Part shown: in pieces, positions 8,536-17,628 of the stretch
Position numbering within the stretch: position 1 is the first letter of the stretch
Layout of the letters: every line of letters begins with the position of its first letter
Position numbers and translations under genes: made by a program
Notes under the pieces: generated by a model
The model's database searches: none
What the model was told of the DNA's origin: nothing
Seen by the model: only the letters and a program-made list of their open reading frames with translations
Source of the DNA: JALYYC01 sp963795805
GTDB lineage: Bacteria > Chloroflexota > Dormibacteria > CF-121
NCBI GenBank assembly: GCA_963795805.1
Contig: CAWCIV010000002.1
Location: 186,001 to 250,000 of the forward strand
Direction of reading: 5' to 3'
Length of the DNA: 64,000 nt

Positions 8536-10000
8536 AGATCGTCTTCCACTCGGTGAACTCATCGAGCGCCACGGTTCCAGCCTCACGATGGCCGTTGCCG
8601 GTGTTCTTCACGCCGCCGAACGGCAACTGGATCTCGGCCCCGATGGTCGGCGCATTGATGTAGACGATGCCCGACTGCATCTCGTCCATAGCGTGGAACG
8701 CCTTGCGCAGATCGTTGGTGTAGATCGACATGGACAGCCCGTACTGGGTTGAGTTCGCGACCTCGAGCGCCTCCTCGAGGCCGTTGACCGGCATCACCAG
8801 GGTCGACGGACCGAAGATCTCTTCCTGCGCCATCCGCATGTCCTTGCGACCGTCGGCGAAGATGGTGGGCCGGTAAAACCAGCCGTCCGATCCAGCGAAT
8901 TCGCCGCCATGCACCAGCCGCGCCTTGTCACTCTTGCCGATCCCGGTGTACTCGTGCACTTTCTTGACGGCGGCCTCATTGATGACCGGGCCCATGTCGG
9001 TGTCGGGGAGCAGGCCATCGCCGACCTTCATCTTGGCGGCCCGCTCCTGGAGCAGATCGGTGAAATCCGCTTCGACTTTCTTGTCGACGATCAGCCGCGA
9101 CGCCGCGGTGCACCGCTGCCCCGAGGTCCCGAACGCGGCCCAGAGCGCCCCGTCGACCGCGAGTGGGACGTCCGCATCGTCGAGGACGACGATGCAATTC
9201 TTCCCACCCAGCTCGAGGCCGAGTCGCTTCAGATTCTTGCCGGCACTTTCGGCGATCGTGCGGCCCGCCTCCGTCGACCCGGTGAACGAGATGGCATTCA
9301 CGCGTGGGTCTTTGACGAGCGGATCTCCGACTTCGCGACCGCTGCCGGTGACCAGGTTGAGGACCCCGCCGGGCAAGCCCGCTTCCTCGAGGATCTCGAC
9401 CAGCTTGGTGGCGACGATCGGTGTGTCCGAAGCCGGTTTGAACACGACGGCATTGCCGGCCATGATGGCCGGCAGGATCTTCCATGACGGGATCGCCATG
9501 GGGAAGTTCCAGGGTGTGATGCAGGCCACGATGCCGAGCGGTGCCCGGACGGTCATGGCCCACTTGTTGCGCAACTCCGAGGGCACCGTTTCGCCGTGTG
9601 GGAGGCGACCGAACGAGGCCGCGTACTTGGCCATGTCGATGGCCTCCTGGACATCACCGCGCGCTTCCTTCAGCACCTTGCCCATCTCCTGCGTCATCAA
9701 CCGGGCAAGCTCCTCCTTGCGCTCCTCCAGCAGGAGACCAGCCTTGAGCACGATCTCGCCCCGCGTCGGCCCCGGTGTCCGTCGCCACGAGGGAAAGGCT
9801 TTCTGCGCCGCCTCGATCGCGAGGTTGACGTCGTCGGGATTGGACGCCTGCATCACGCCGAGCACCTCGTCCTTGTGCGCAGGGTTCGACGAGTTGAACG
9901 TCCGCCCGCTTTTCGAATCGACCCATCGACCGCCGATGAAGTTCTTGTAGGTCTTGGCCTCGGTGCGCTTTCCGCGCTCGGTTGCCATCGTCTGACTCAC
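8483..10000 (-). CDS. NAD(P)-dependent aldehyde dehydrogenase
   Basis: ALDH superfamily enzyme of 505 residues oxidising an aldehyde to an acid. Catalytic Cys297 (GTSGQRCTA), general base Glu263 (GLELGGK), the ITPWNFP cofactor region and FTGSTEAG are all present. The C-terminal FGGVKNTGNGHREAG resembles semialdehyde dehydrogenases acting on amino-acid-derived substrates. The GTG at 10000 overlaps the aminotransferase stop (GTGA) and has a strong AGGAGGT 6-8 nt upstream. Directly after a class III aminotransferase, the likely substrate is the semialdehyde that enzyme releases (succinic or similar). The specific substrate is inference. Confidence 0.9.
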   Translation of the reverse strand: MSQTMATERGKRTEAKTYKNFIGGRWVDSKSGRTFNSSNPAHKDEVLGVMQASNPDDVNLAIEAAQKAFPSWRRTPGPTRGEIVLKAGLLLEERKEELARLMTQEMGKVLKEARGDVQEAIDMAKYAASFGRLPHGETVPSELRNKWAMTVRAPLGIVACITPWNFPMAIPSWKILPAIMAGNAVVFKPASDTPIVATKLVEILEEAGLPGGVLNLVTGSGREVGDPLVKDPRVNAISFTGSTEAGRTIAESAGKNLKRLGLELGGKNCIVVLDDADVPLAVDGALWAAFGTSGQRCTAASRLIVDKKVEADFTDLLQERAAKMKVGDGLLPDTDMGPVINEAAVKKVHEYTGIGKSDKARLVHGGEFAGSDGWFYRPTIFADGRKDMRMAQEEIFGPSTLVMPVNGLEEALEVANSTQYGLSMSIYTNDLRKAFHAMDEMQSGIVYINAPTIGAEIQLPFGGVKNTGNGHREAGTVALDEFTEWKTIYVDYSGRLQRAQIDTGE

Positions 10001-11313
10001 GCTGCCACCTCCTGAAACGCGCCATTCATGATGTCCCATCCTTCGTCGAGTTCCGCCTGTGAAATGTTGAGCGGCGGGATCAACCGCAAGATATTGTCGT
10101 GTGGCCCGCAACTGAGCAGGATCAGGCCGGATTCCAGGCATACTTTCCGGATCCGGGCCACCAGCTCTTTGTCGGGTGCCCCATCCTTTTTGATCAGTTC
10201 CACGCCAACCATCAGCCCCAGCCCGCGCACGTCGCCGATCGACGGCGTGGTCGCCTGGAGCGCCTTGAACCGTGCGATCAGGTCGGCGCCCCGAGCCGTC
10301 ACATTGGCCAGGATCTGCTCCCGTTCGAAGACATCGAGTGTCGCCACCCCGGCAGCGCAGGCCACCGGGTTCCCGCCGAAGGTGGACCCGTGCGCGGCGG
10401 GTTCCCATCGGTCCATCAGCCGGCTGCTGGCGACGATGGCGCTCAGTGGCAGCCCTGAGGCGATGCTTTTGGCCAGGGTCATGATGTCGGGCACCACGTC
10501 GGTGTGCTCGCAGGCGAACATCTTGCCCGTCCGGCCGTAACCGGTCTGGACCTCGTCCGCGATCAGCATGATTCCGTGTTCGTCGCAGAGCCTGCGCAGG
10601 CGGGGCATGAAGCCGGCGGGCGGTACCACGTAACCTCCCTCGCCGAGCACGGGCTCGACGATGAACGCGGCGATATTCTTCGGCGGCACCCGCGTGTCGA
10701 GCATCTCATCGATGAAGTCGAAGACGTACTTGAGCGTCGCCTCATCCCCCGGGCCCGACGGGTTGCGGTACGCATAGGGATAGGGAACGTGGTAGACACC
10801 GGGGAGAAACGGCTCATAGCGCTCCCGGTAGTAACTCTTCGAGGCGGTCAGCGAGAGGGCGCCGTAGGTGCGACCGTGAAAGGCCCCCTGGAAGGCGACG
10901 ATCGCCGACCGCCCCGTGACGTACCGGGCCAGCTTGATCGCACCTTCGACGGCCTCCGCGCCACTGTTGGCGAAGAACACCTTGTCGAGATTGCCGGGGG
11001 CGACGGCCGCGAGGCGTTCCGCCAGCAGGATGTTGGCTTCGTGGTGGGCGACGACCGAGACATGGACGAGCTTATCCAGTTGGGCGTGCGCCGCCTTGAG
11101 GACGTCCGGATGCCCATGACCGAGGTTGGTCACCGCGATCCCACAGGCAAAGTCGAGGTAGCGCTGGCCGTCGACGGTGTAGACGTAGGACCCCTTGGCA
11201 TGGTCGATGACGAGCGGGGTATAGCGGTAAAGCACCTGCGCGAGATGGGCACGTTCTCGAGCCAGCCAGGCGTCCTGGCCATCGCCTGTGTCGCGTTCCT
11301 TGACGAGTCTCAT
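9997..11313 (-). CDS. Class III PLP-dependent aminotransferase (GABA/omega-amino acid type)
   Basis: 438 residues. Catalytic Lys282 lies in TLAKSIASGLPLSA; Asp253 of IADEVQTGYGRTG contacts the PLP ring nitrogen; FFANSGAEAVEGAIKLAR binds phosphate. The sequence resembles 4-aminobutyrate and acetylornithine aminotransferases. Paired with the downstream aldehyde dehydrogenase it could convert GABA or another omega-amine to an acid via a semialdehyde. It opens the operon: AAGGAGG precedes the ATG. With the agmatinase-like and flavin oxidase genes the cluster reads as polyamine/amine utilisation, which is inference. Confidence 0.9.
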   Translation of the reverse strand: MRLVKERDTGDGQDAWLARERAHLAQVLYRYTPLVIDHAKGSYVYTVDGQRYLDFACGIAVTNLGHGHPDVLKAAHAQLDKLVHVSVVAHHEANILLAERLAAVAPGNLDKVFFANSGAEAVEGAIKLARYVTGRSAIVAFQGAFHGRTYGALSLTASKSYYRERYEPFLPGVYHVPYPYAYRNPSGPGDEATLKYVFDFIDEMLDTRVPPKNIAAFIVEPVLGEGGYVVPPAGFMPRLRRLCDEHGIMLIADEVQTGYGRTGKMFACEHTDVVPDIMTLAKSIASGLPLSAIVASSRLMDRWEPAAHGSTFGGNPVACAAGVATLDVFEREQILANVTARGADLIARFKALQATTPSIGDVRGLGLMVGVELIKKDGAPDKELVARIRKVCLESGLILLSCGPHDNILRLIPPLNISQAELDEGWDIMNGAFQEVAA

Positions 11314-11360
11314 TCGGCCTCCTTGATCTGGCGTCCGTATAGTACCCGGGTTCCGGTGAA

Positions 11361-12020
11361 TTAGCCGGCCAGCCAGGGAAGCCGGCCGCCATACCGCACG
11401 ACCACCGGGGCGAGTTGGGAGCTCAGGATCGCCGGCCGGACTCCAAGGTAGGCCCGCAGCCAGGGATGCTGCTGCTCCAGCAGATCCAGGGTCAGCCGGC
11501 CGGTGGCGGCGTAGGCGCGATCGGCTGCCACCTGATCGGGCCGGGCCAGCGTGCTCAGCACCGCGTCACGCTTGACGCCGGCCCCGAAGGCGTCGATCTG
11601 GGCCACGGTGATCGGCCGGGGCGGGCCCGAAGCCAGCAGGGGGCGGACCGCCCGGTCGGCGTGCTCGGAGGTGATCAACAGGAGCGAGACGACGACCAGC
11701 GCGCTCAGCACTTGCAGCCCGACGCCGAGGAACCGGTCGAGGGGTCCAAGGCGAGTGCTACGCACGCGCCCGGCCAGCCGGGAGGCCGGCACGTTGATCA
11801 GGAATGCCAGGAGGATGGTCCCGATGACGACGATCAGGTATGCCGGCACGTCGAGGTGGGGCTGGACGAGGTCGAGCAGCGGCCCATGAAAAAGCACGAT
11901 CAGGGCCACCGCCAGCGCGAAGGACAGCTCGGCGAACACCGGGCGGAGAAAGCCCTGGGTCCAACCGATGGCGACCGCAATCAAGGCCACCGCGACGAGG
12001 ACGAGGTCGAGGCCGTTCAG
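11361..12020 (-). CDS. CvpA-like membrane protein
   Basis: About 219 residues with four N-terminal hydrophobic helices and a soluble C-terminal tail. It begins NGLDLVLVAVALIAVAIGW, the typical CvpA/colicin V production opening, followed by a QGFLRPVFAELS loop. The only start aligned with the family is a CTG at 12020 overlapping the upstream TGA (CTGA); the next GTG would cut into the first helix. Role unknown; CvpA proteins are linked to envelope function. It follows the 7-TM protein in a two-gene unit. Confidence 0.65.
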   Translation of the reverse strand: MNGLDLVLVAVALIAVAIGWTQGFLRPVFAELSFALAVALIVLFHGPLLDLVQPHLDVPAYLIVVIGTILLAFLINVPASRLAGRVRSTRLGPLDRFLGVGLQVLSALVVVSLLLITSEHADRAVRPLLASGPPRPITVAQIDAFGAGVKRDAVLSTLARPDQVAADRAYAATGRLTLDLLEQQHPWLRAYLGVRPAILSSQLAPVVVRYGGRLPWLAG

Positions 12021-12730
12021 CGGGAGGGGGCCGCCCTGAGCGCGCCGGCGTGCCGGGGCGCTCGTTGCGCCGCCAGGAAGCCGCCGAACATCACGAGGAC
12101 GCCCAGCGCCTGCCCGACATAGAAAAGCTCGTAGATGTGGAAGCGGGTCAGGGTCGAAGCCCCCGCCACGATGAAGGCGCCACCGGCGATCAGGACGTTC
12201 GCCAGCAGTCGCGATCCCGCCGCTCCGCGCCGCCAGGCCGCAAAGGCCGACCAGAGCGCGCCTCCGATCAGCACCAGGCTGCCGGCGATGTTGAGCAAGG
12301 CCGCCGTCAGGAGCGCCACCGCGTTGAAGAGGCCATGCTCGAGCCGGATGGTGTCGACCGATGGGACCTCGTGCGTTTGCAGCAGGCTCGCCTGCAACCC
12401 GGCGCCGACGATGCCCGCCAACCCGATCCCCGCGAGGATCACCACCGCCAGCAGGGCGGGCCGTCCGAATCGGGGGGCGAGGAGAAAAATGGTGCCCAGT
12501 GCTAGCACACCGACCACCGTGATGCCACCAAAGTAGTAGTACAACCGGTACAGGTCGGCCGTCCAGCCCCCGGCCGCGCCAAGGACCTCGGTGAAGGCGG
12601 CGACGGCATAGAGCGCGAGCGCCACCGACCACGCCGCCAGGTAGGGCCGCGGCTTGGTCCGATACTGCCTCCAGAGCGTGATCGCAAACGCCGCACTGAT
12701 CGCCGTGGCCGCGAGCGGGTAAAAGATCAC
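12017..12730 (-). CDS. Seven-helix integral membrane protein of unknown function
   Basis: 237 residues with about seven hydrophobic helices separated by short loops and a basic C-terminus (QRAPRHAGALRAAPSR). No catalytic motif is recognised. It is followed with a 4-base overlap by the CvpA-like gene and is divergent from parA across ~140 bp. The helix spacing resembles 7-TM sensory or cytochrome-assembly-type proteins, but I cannot assign it. Confidence 0.6.
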   Translation of the reverse strand: MIFYPLAATAISAAFAITLWRQYRTKPRPYLAAWSVALALYAVAAFTEVLGAAGGWTADLYRLYYYFGGITVVGVLALGTIFLLAPRFGRPALLAVVILAGIGLAGIVGAGLQASLLQTHEVPSVDTIRLEHGLFNAVALLTAALLNIAGSLVLIGGALWSAFAAWRRGAAGSRLLANVLIAGGAFIVAGASTLTRFHIYELFYVGQALGVLVMFGGFLAAQRAPRHAGALRAAPSR

Positions 12731-12804
12731 GCCAAGATCAGTTTATCTGCTGGCCGACGGGTTCGCTGTTGGTTGCGTGCCTCAGTGTTCGCGTAAGCTG
12801 CTTC

Positions 12805-12834
12805 TTGACGTCACGTCCCGTATTGACGTTAAAT
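12805..12834 (+). promoter_or_regulatory. Candidate promoter of parA
   Basis: TTGACG (12805-12810) and TTAAAT (12829-12834) are separated by 18 bp, upstream of the parA start, in the divergent intergenic region. Confidence 0.45.
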
Positions 12835-12870
12835 AGCCGCAACCACGGTACACAGAGGTCTAGCACTCGT

Positions 12871-13680
12871 TTGAGCAGAGTCATCGCAATTGCCAACCAG
12901 AAAGGCGGGGTTGGTAAAACAACAACCGCGGTGAACTTGGGATGCGCACTCGCTGAGCTCGGGAAGCGCGTCCTCTGTATAGACCTCGATCCCCAGGGAC
13001 ACCTCACGATCAACATGGGGTTCAAGCAGCCGGATCAGATCGAGCTCACCCTCTATCACCTCTTGCTCGACCCGCAGGTCACCCTCGGTCACGTCGTAAA
13101 GCACAGCAACCTGGGGGTCGACTTCATCCCGGCCAACATCGAGCTCTCTGGCGCCGAGATCCAGCTGGTCTCGGAAATGGGCCGCGAGACCTTCCTCAAG
13201 GAGAAGCTGGCGCCCGGCCAGGATGAGTACGACTTCATGGTCATCGACTGCCCGCCGTCGCTCGGGCTCCTCTGCGTCAACGCGCTGGTGGCGGCCGACG
13301 AAGTCGTCATCCCGCTGCAGTGCGAGTACTTTGGGATGAAGGGCATGCAGTTGCTCCAGAACACGATCGAGCGGGTTCGCGGCAAACTGAATCCCAAGCT
13401 TCGGATCAGCGGAATCCTGGCGACCATCCACAAGTCGCGCACCCTCCACTCGCAGGAGGTGCTCGAACTCGTGCGCGAACGGTACGGCGACGTCGTCTTC
13501 GACGTCGTCATCAAAGACAGCATTCGATTCGCCGAAACGCCACTCGCCGGCATGTCGATCCTCCAGTACGCGGGAAGCTCCGAAGGCGCCAATGCCTACC
13601 GGGCCCTCGCCAAGGCAGTGGTTAAGCGGGCGCCAGCCCCCGAGGTGGAGGTAAAGCAGCCCGTTGCCACTCGTGTTTAA
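12871..13680 (+). CDS. parA: ParA/Soj family partition ATPase
   Basis: A ParA ATPase of ~269 residues from the TTG at 12871. The deviant Walker A KGGVGKTT follows IAIANQ near the N-terminus. Later come CIDLDPQG (A' motif), DFMVIDCPPSLGLL (Walker B) and the NALVAADEVVIPLQCEYF block. ParA ATPases bind DNA nonspecifically and move ParB-bound origins. An upstream in-frame extension lacks homology and is rejected. No parB follows; instead a ~100-residue gene starts inside the parA end. This is either a chromosomal soj with an unusual partner or a ParA positioning another cargo. Confidence 0.9.
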   Translation: MSRVIAIANQKGGVGKTTTAVNLGCALAELGKRVLCIDLDPQGHLTINMGFKQPDQIELTLYHLLLDPQVTLGHVVKHSNLGVDFIPANIELSGAEIQLVSEMGRETFLKEKLAPGQDEYDFMVIDCPPSLGLLCVNALVAADEVVIPLQCEYFGMKGMQLLQNTIERVRGKLNPKLRISGILATIHKSRTLHSQEVLELVRERYGDVVFDVVIKDSIRFAETPLAGMSILQYAGSSEGANAYRALAKAVVKRAPAPEVEVKQPVATRV

Positions 13681-13975
13681 ACGAGTCTCCCTCACCGGGT
13701 CAGCTGAGCTCTTCCGCGATACCTCTCGAGCACCGGAGCTTCTGGCCGAGACGGACCCGGAGCGGACGCCGGCGCCGATCCACCAGCTGCCCATCCTTCA
13801 GGAACCGACGCCGACGTTTGGCTACAACCTGACCGAGGACCAGGTCCGGGAGTTGATCGACGCCGTGCAAAAGATCAAGTACCCTCACACCCTCAAGAAC
13901 ACCGCCAAGCTCAGCATGGAGGAGTTCGAGCGCCTCGAGGCGCTCCGCCAGGTCCTACTCGACGGCTTGCGCTAG
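13664..13975 (+). CDS. Small ParA-linked protein, candidate ParA partner
   Basis: About 103 residues, starting with TTG 13664 or GTG 13673, overlapping the parA end. It begins with a basic segment containing KRVSLTGSAELFR, then a Pro/Thr-rich stretch, then a helical C-terminal half (LTEDQVRELIDAVQKIKYP and MEEFERLEALRQVLLDGLR). No ParB DNA-binding domain is present. The position is that of parB, and a short basic N-terminus is what ParA activators use, so it may be a ParA regulator or cargo adaptor; that is inference. It overlaps the convergent ABC gene end by 21 bp. Confidence 0.6.
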   Translation: MPLVFKRVSLTGSAELFRDTSRAPELLAETDPERTPAPIHQLPILQEPTPTFGYNLTEDQVRELIDAVQKIKYPHTLKNTAKLSMEEFERLEALRQVLLDGLR

Positions 13976-15739
13976 CGCCTCGTCGCCCCGCTGGCTGCCC
14001 GCGACATCCCAGCGACGCGCCACCTGCTGCGCCCGGTACAGGTTGGCGTACAGGCCCGGCGCCTCGACCAACTCATCGTGGCGGCCTCGCTGAACGACCT
14101 TGCCCCGTTCCAGCACGACAATCTCGGACGCCTGCCGGATGGTCGAGAGCCGGTGGGCGATGACCAGCACCGTCCGGTCGGCGACCAGTCGGGCAAGCGC
14201 GAGCTGGATCAGGTGCTCGGCTTCCGGATCGACCGAGGAGGTCGCCTCGTCCAGGATCAGGATCGGGGCGTCACGGAGCAGGGCGCGCGCGATCGAGATC
14301 CGTTGCTTCTGTCCACCCGAGAGCCGGACCCCTCGCTCGCCGATGATGGTGTCGTAGCCGTTCGGCAGCTCGGTGATGAATTCGTGCGCATAGGCAGCGC
14401 GCGCGGCCGCCTCGAGACGGGCGTCGTCCGCATCGGGATCGCTGATCTTGATGTTCGCGGCCACGGTATCGTTGAAGAGGAAGACGTCCTGGAGCACAAG
14501 GCCGACGCTGCGATGCACGTAATCGAGCGGAAGCTCACGGACGTCCACGCCACCGAGGCGTACCGCGCCCTCCTGCGGATCCCAGAAGCGCGCGATCAGG
14601 TTCGCGACCGTTGTTTTGCCCGCGCCGCTGGGTCCAACCAGGGCCAGGACCTGCCCCTCGCGGAGCTCGATCGACACGTTGTGCAGAACGGGACGGCCCG
14701 GCTCATAGGCGAACGTCACCGAGTCGAGCCGGACATCGTATGCCGGCGCGACGGGTATCCGAGCGTTCGGGGCGTCCGCCACCTCGATCGGCGCCGTCAG
14801 GATCTCGTAAATCCGCTCGGTCGCGGCCTGCGCGGTGCGCAGGCCCTCCAGCTGGCGATTGAGGTCGGTGATCGGCCGGTACAGGTAGGTCGTCAGGAAC
14901 ACGAACAGGATGAGGTTCGGGGCACTCAGTTGACCCGAGAGGACCAGCAGGCCGCCGGCGAGGAGCACCAGGGCGACCGGGACGGCAGCCAGCCACTCGA
15001 CCCCCGCGAAATACCAGGTGTGCAGCAGGTTGGCTCTCGTTTCCGCCTCGGCCAGGCGCCGGCTGCGATCGTCGATGGCGCGTCGTGCCGGGGCAGCGGC
15101 CGCGAAGGCCTTGAGCACGCCCACGCCCTGGATATGGTCGACCATCAGCCCGTTCATGCGGCCGAGCTCATCGCGCGATCGCTTGAAGGCGGCGTTGGCG
15201 GCCTCACGAAAGAGGGTGAGGACGGCAAGAATGATCAGCAGCGGCGCCAGCGCGATCAGGCCGAGGCGCCAGTTCACGGCGAGCATCAGGATGCCGATGA
15301 ACACCGGCACGAGGGCGGCGCTGATCAGCTGGATCCCGGCATGGGCGGTGAAGAACTCGATCGTCTCGACGTCCCCGATGATCTTGGCCGCCATCGCGCC
15401 GGATTGCTGCTTCGTATGAAAACCCATGGAGAGCCGCAGCATCTGCTCGTAGCAACGCATGCGCACGTCGTGCAAAATCTTGAAGGCCGCGTTGTGCCCA
15501 AAGCCGCCTTCGAAGTAGCGGGCGACGGCGATCGCGGCGGTGGCCGCCACCATCGCCAGCCCGAGCCAGACGATCGTCGCGCTGGACGCGCCCCGCTGGC
15601 CGACCGTCACCAGCACCTGCCGGATGATGAGCGCCGGAACCACGCTCAGGGCCGTGGCGAGGATCGACCCGGCGATCGCGATCCCGAGCAGGCCGCGGTG
15701 TCCGCGCGTGATCGTGATCATCCTGGAGAGAAAAATCAT
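13955..15739 (-). CDS. ABC exporter, fused membrane and ATPase domains
   Basis: 594 residues: an ABC type-1 exporter domain with six membrane helices (~15-310) and a nucleotide-binding domain (~345-575). The NBD has GPSGAGKTT (Walker A), LSGGQKQR (signature), ILILDEATSSVD (Walker B) and an H-loop (VIAHRLSTI). Half-transporters of this type dimerise to export lipids, peptides or drugs. It is 12 bp downstream of hemE, so it is probably co-transcribed with hemQ-hemE; export of a tetrapyrrole-related compound is possible but unproven. Confidence 0.9.
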   Translation of the reverse strand: MIFLSRMITITRGHRGLLGIAIAGSILATALSVVPALIIRQVLVTVGQRGASSATIVWLGLAMVAATAAIAVARYFEGGFGHNAAFKILHDVRMRCYEQMLRLSMGFHTKQQSGAMAAKIIGDVETIEFFTAHAGIQLISAALVPVFIGILMLAVNWRLGLIALAPLLIILAVLTLFREAANAAFKRSRDELGRMNGLMVDHIQGVGVLKAFAAAAPARRAIDDRSRRLAEAETRANLLHTWYFAGVEWLAAVPVALVLLAGGLLVLSGQLSAPNLILFVFLTTYLYRPITDLNRQLEGLRTAQAATERIYEILTAPIEVADAPNARIPVAPAYDVRLDSVTFAYEPGRPVLHNVSIELREGQVLALVGPSGAGKTTVANLIARFWDPQEGAVRLGGVDVRELPLDYVHRSVGLVLQDVFLFNDTVAANIKISDPDADDARLEAAARAAYAHEFITELPNGYDTIIGERGVRLSGGQKQRISIARALLRDAPILILDEATSSVDPEAEHLIQLALARLVADRTVLVIAHRLSTIRQASEIVVLERGKVVQRGRHDELVEAPGLYANLYRAQQVARRWDVAGSQRGDEALAQAVE

Positions 15740-15751
15740 GCGAGGGAGATT

Positions 15752-16828
15752 TTACGAAGTCGTGTGAACCAGCTCGACCAGCCGCTGGAGATGGCCGACT
15801 GGCGTGCTCGGTAAAACGCCGTGCCCGAGGTTGAAGATATGGCCGGGTCGCGCGCCGGCCAGCCGGATGATCTCGAGGGCCTTTTCCTTCACCACCGGCC
15901 AGGGCGCGAGCATCGCGGCGGGATCGAGATTCCCCTGGATGCCCCGATCGTAGCCGACGCGTGCCCAGGCTTCGGCCAGGTCCACCCGCCAGTCGAGCCC
16001 GATCACGTCGCCGCCTGCCTCACGCATCGCCGGCAGCAGAGCCGCGGTTCCGGTGCCGAAGTGGATCGTCGGGGCGCCCGAGTCGCGCAGGCCGTCGAAG
16101 ATCGGTGCCACGTACGGTTGCACGAAGCGCCGGTAATCACCCGGCGCGAGCGCGCCGACCCAGCTGTCGAAGAGCTGAATCACCTGGGCGCCCGCCTCGA
16201 CCTGGGCCTGCAAGTAGGCGAGGACGAGGCGGCTGAGGCGGCGCATCAAGGCCTCCCAGAGCTCCGGCTCGCCGTACATCATCGCCTTGGTCAGAAGGAA
16301 GTCGCGCGACGGCTTGCCCTCGATCAGGTAGCCGGCCAGTGTAAAGGGCGCGCCGGCAAACCCGATCACGGCCACGTCCGCGGGAAGCGACCGCCGCAGC
16401 AACCGGATCGTTTCCAGCACGAACGGAACCGACTCCTCCGGCGCCAGGTTGAGCAACCGCTCGACCGCGGTCCGGTTGCGAATCGGCTCCTCGATCACCG
16501 GGCCGACGCCATCGACCAGTTGGAGCTTCACCCCCAGCGAGAAGGCGACCGGCAGCATGATGTCGGCAAAGAGGACGGCGCCGTCGACGCCGAGGCGCTC
16601 GACCGGCTGGCGGGTTACTTCGGCACAGAGCGCGGGGTCCTGGCAAATCGTGAATAGGTCGGCCGTCTCGCGGATCTTTCGGTACTCGGGAAGCGAGCGC
16701 CCGGCCTGGCGCATGAACCAGACGGGACGTCGCTCCACACGCTCGCGCCGCGCCGCTCGAACGAGTAACGGCCCGGGTCCGGTCGCCAGCTCCGGGCGGG
16801 CCAGATCGATTGACTCGCCGGGCGTCAT
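15752..16828 (-). CDS. hemE: Uroporphyrinogen decarboxylase
   Basis: HemE decarboxylates uroporphyrinogen III to coproporphyrinogen III in haem synthesis. Diagnostic motifs: RRPVWFMRQAGRSLPEY near the N-terminus, GFAGAPFTLAGYLIEG, LFDSWVGAL and NLGHGVLPSTP at the C-terminus. The ATG at 16828 gives 358 residues, the normal size, and overlaps the hemQ stop (ATGA). A longer frame extends into hemQ and is rejected. hemQ directly upstream suggests the coproporphyrin-dependent haem pathway. Confidence 0.95.
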   Translation of the reverse strand: MTPGESIDLARPELATGPGPLLVRAARRERVERRPVWFMRQAGRSLPEYRKIRETADLFTICQDPALCAEVTRQPVERLGVDGAVLFADIMLPVAFSLGVKLQLVDGVGPVIEEPIRNRTAVERLLNLAPEESVPFVLETIRLLRRSLPADVAVIGFAGAPFTLAGYLIEGKPSRDFLLTKAMMYGEPELWEALMRRLSRLVLAYLQAQVEAGAQVIQLFDSWVGALAPGDYRRFVQPYVAPIFDGLRDSGAPTIHFGTGTAALLPAMREAGGDVIGLDWRVDLAEAWARVGYDRGIQGNLDPAAMLAPWPVVKEKALEIIRLAGARPGHIFNLGHGVLPSTPVGHLQRLVELVHTTS

Positions 16829-17577
16829 CCGCCTGTGATCAGGCTGATCTGACTCGCACGCGTCGCGTCGGTGGTCAGCGCGCCCAACCCGAGGGCGAGG
16901 TTCAGCGCCGACGACGGGCTCATCCGCACGCAGGTGAAGATGGGTGTCTCCCGTTCGGTGTAGCGACTGGCCTGCGACTCGCGCAGTTCCATCACCAGGT
17001 CGAGGAAGACCGACGGCTCGTCGCATTCGAACGCCACCACGAACTCCTGGTCGTCGAGGCCGAAGGAGTACCCGGTGTTGATCTTCACCTGCGGGTAGCG
17101 ATGCCCGATGCCGAAGTGCTCGACCATCATCGCCTTGCGGCTCTCATAGGGCAGCCGGTACCAGGCTCGCTTCTTGACCATCGGATAGACGAAGAGGTAG
17201 CGGCTTCCAGTGGGCTTCAGCCGCGTTCGCAGTCCCTCCTGGTCGGGGTGGCGATGCCGGCCGAGGTAGGGGGATGGCTTCATCATCGCGAGGAAGGAGT
17301 GCGCCATCCGCAGCTGCGGTCCCAGCCGGGTGGCGCGCCAGCCTGCCTCCTGCTGCTGAATCGCATCCATGCTGTCGGCCGCGTGCCAGATGAGGAGATC
17401 GCAATCGCCGCGCAACCCGACCGTGCTGAAGGTCGATAGGGTGCCTTCATCGGCCCGGTCATCCAGCAGTGCCGCGAACTCCTCCGCAGCGGTTGCGCGA
17501 TCGGCCTCCTCCCAGGCGAGAACCGTCGGGTCGAGCTTCAAGAACGTGTACTTGACGACCTGCCTCGCCTCTTGCAT
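16825..17577 (-). CDS. hemQ: HemQ, coproheme decarboxylase (chlorite dismutase family)
   Basis: 250 residues of the chlorite dismutase/HemQ family, which converts coproheme to haem b in the coproporphyrin-dependent pathway. The family block RKAMMVEHFGIGHRYP contains the likely axial His, followed by INTGYSFGLDDQEFVVAFE and RYTERETPIFTC. The YPMVKKRAWYRLP segment is also typical. The ATG at 17577 fits the family; GGGGGT touches it, so spacing is poor. It is coupled to hemE by ATGA and divergent from the MBL gene across ~50 bp. Confidence 0.92.
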   Translation of the reverse strand: MQEARQVVKYTFLKLDPTVLAWEEADRATAAEEFAALLDDRADEGTLSTFSTVGLRGDCDLLIWHAADSMDAIQQQEAGWRATRLGPQLRMAHSFLAMMKPSPYLGRHRHPDQEGLRTRLKPTGSRYLFVYPMVKKRAWYRLPYESRKAMMVEHFGIGHRYPQVKINTGYSFGLDDQEFVVAFECDEPSVFLDLVMELRESQASRYTERETPIFTCVRMSPSSALNLALGLGALTTDATRASQISLITGG

Positions 17578-17616
17578 ACCCCCAGCGTAGCAATCGAGGG
17601 GCCGTTTTCGTCCAAC

Positions 17617-17622
17617 TAATCT
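17617..17622 (+). promoter_or_regulatory. Leaderless-type -10 box of the MBL-fold gene
   Basis: TAATCT lies 6 nt before the ATG at 17629, in the short divergent gap with hemQ; no Shine-Dalgarno is possible. Confidence 0.4.
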
Positions 17623-17628
17623 AGTGGG

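Noticed and set aside
14078..15814. Long open frame antisense to the ABC exporter
   Set aside because: Composition-driven shadow; the minus-strand frame has complete ABC motifs.
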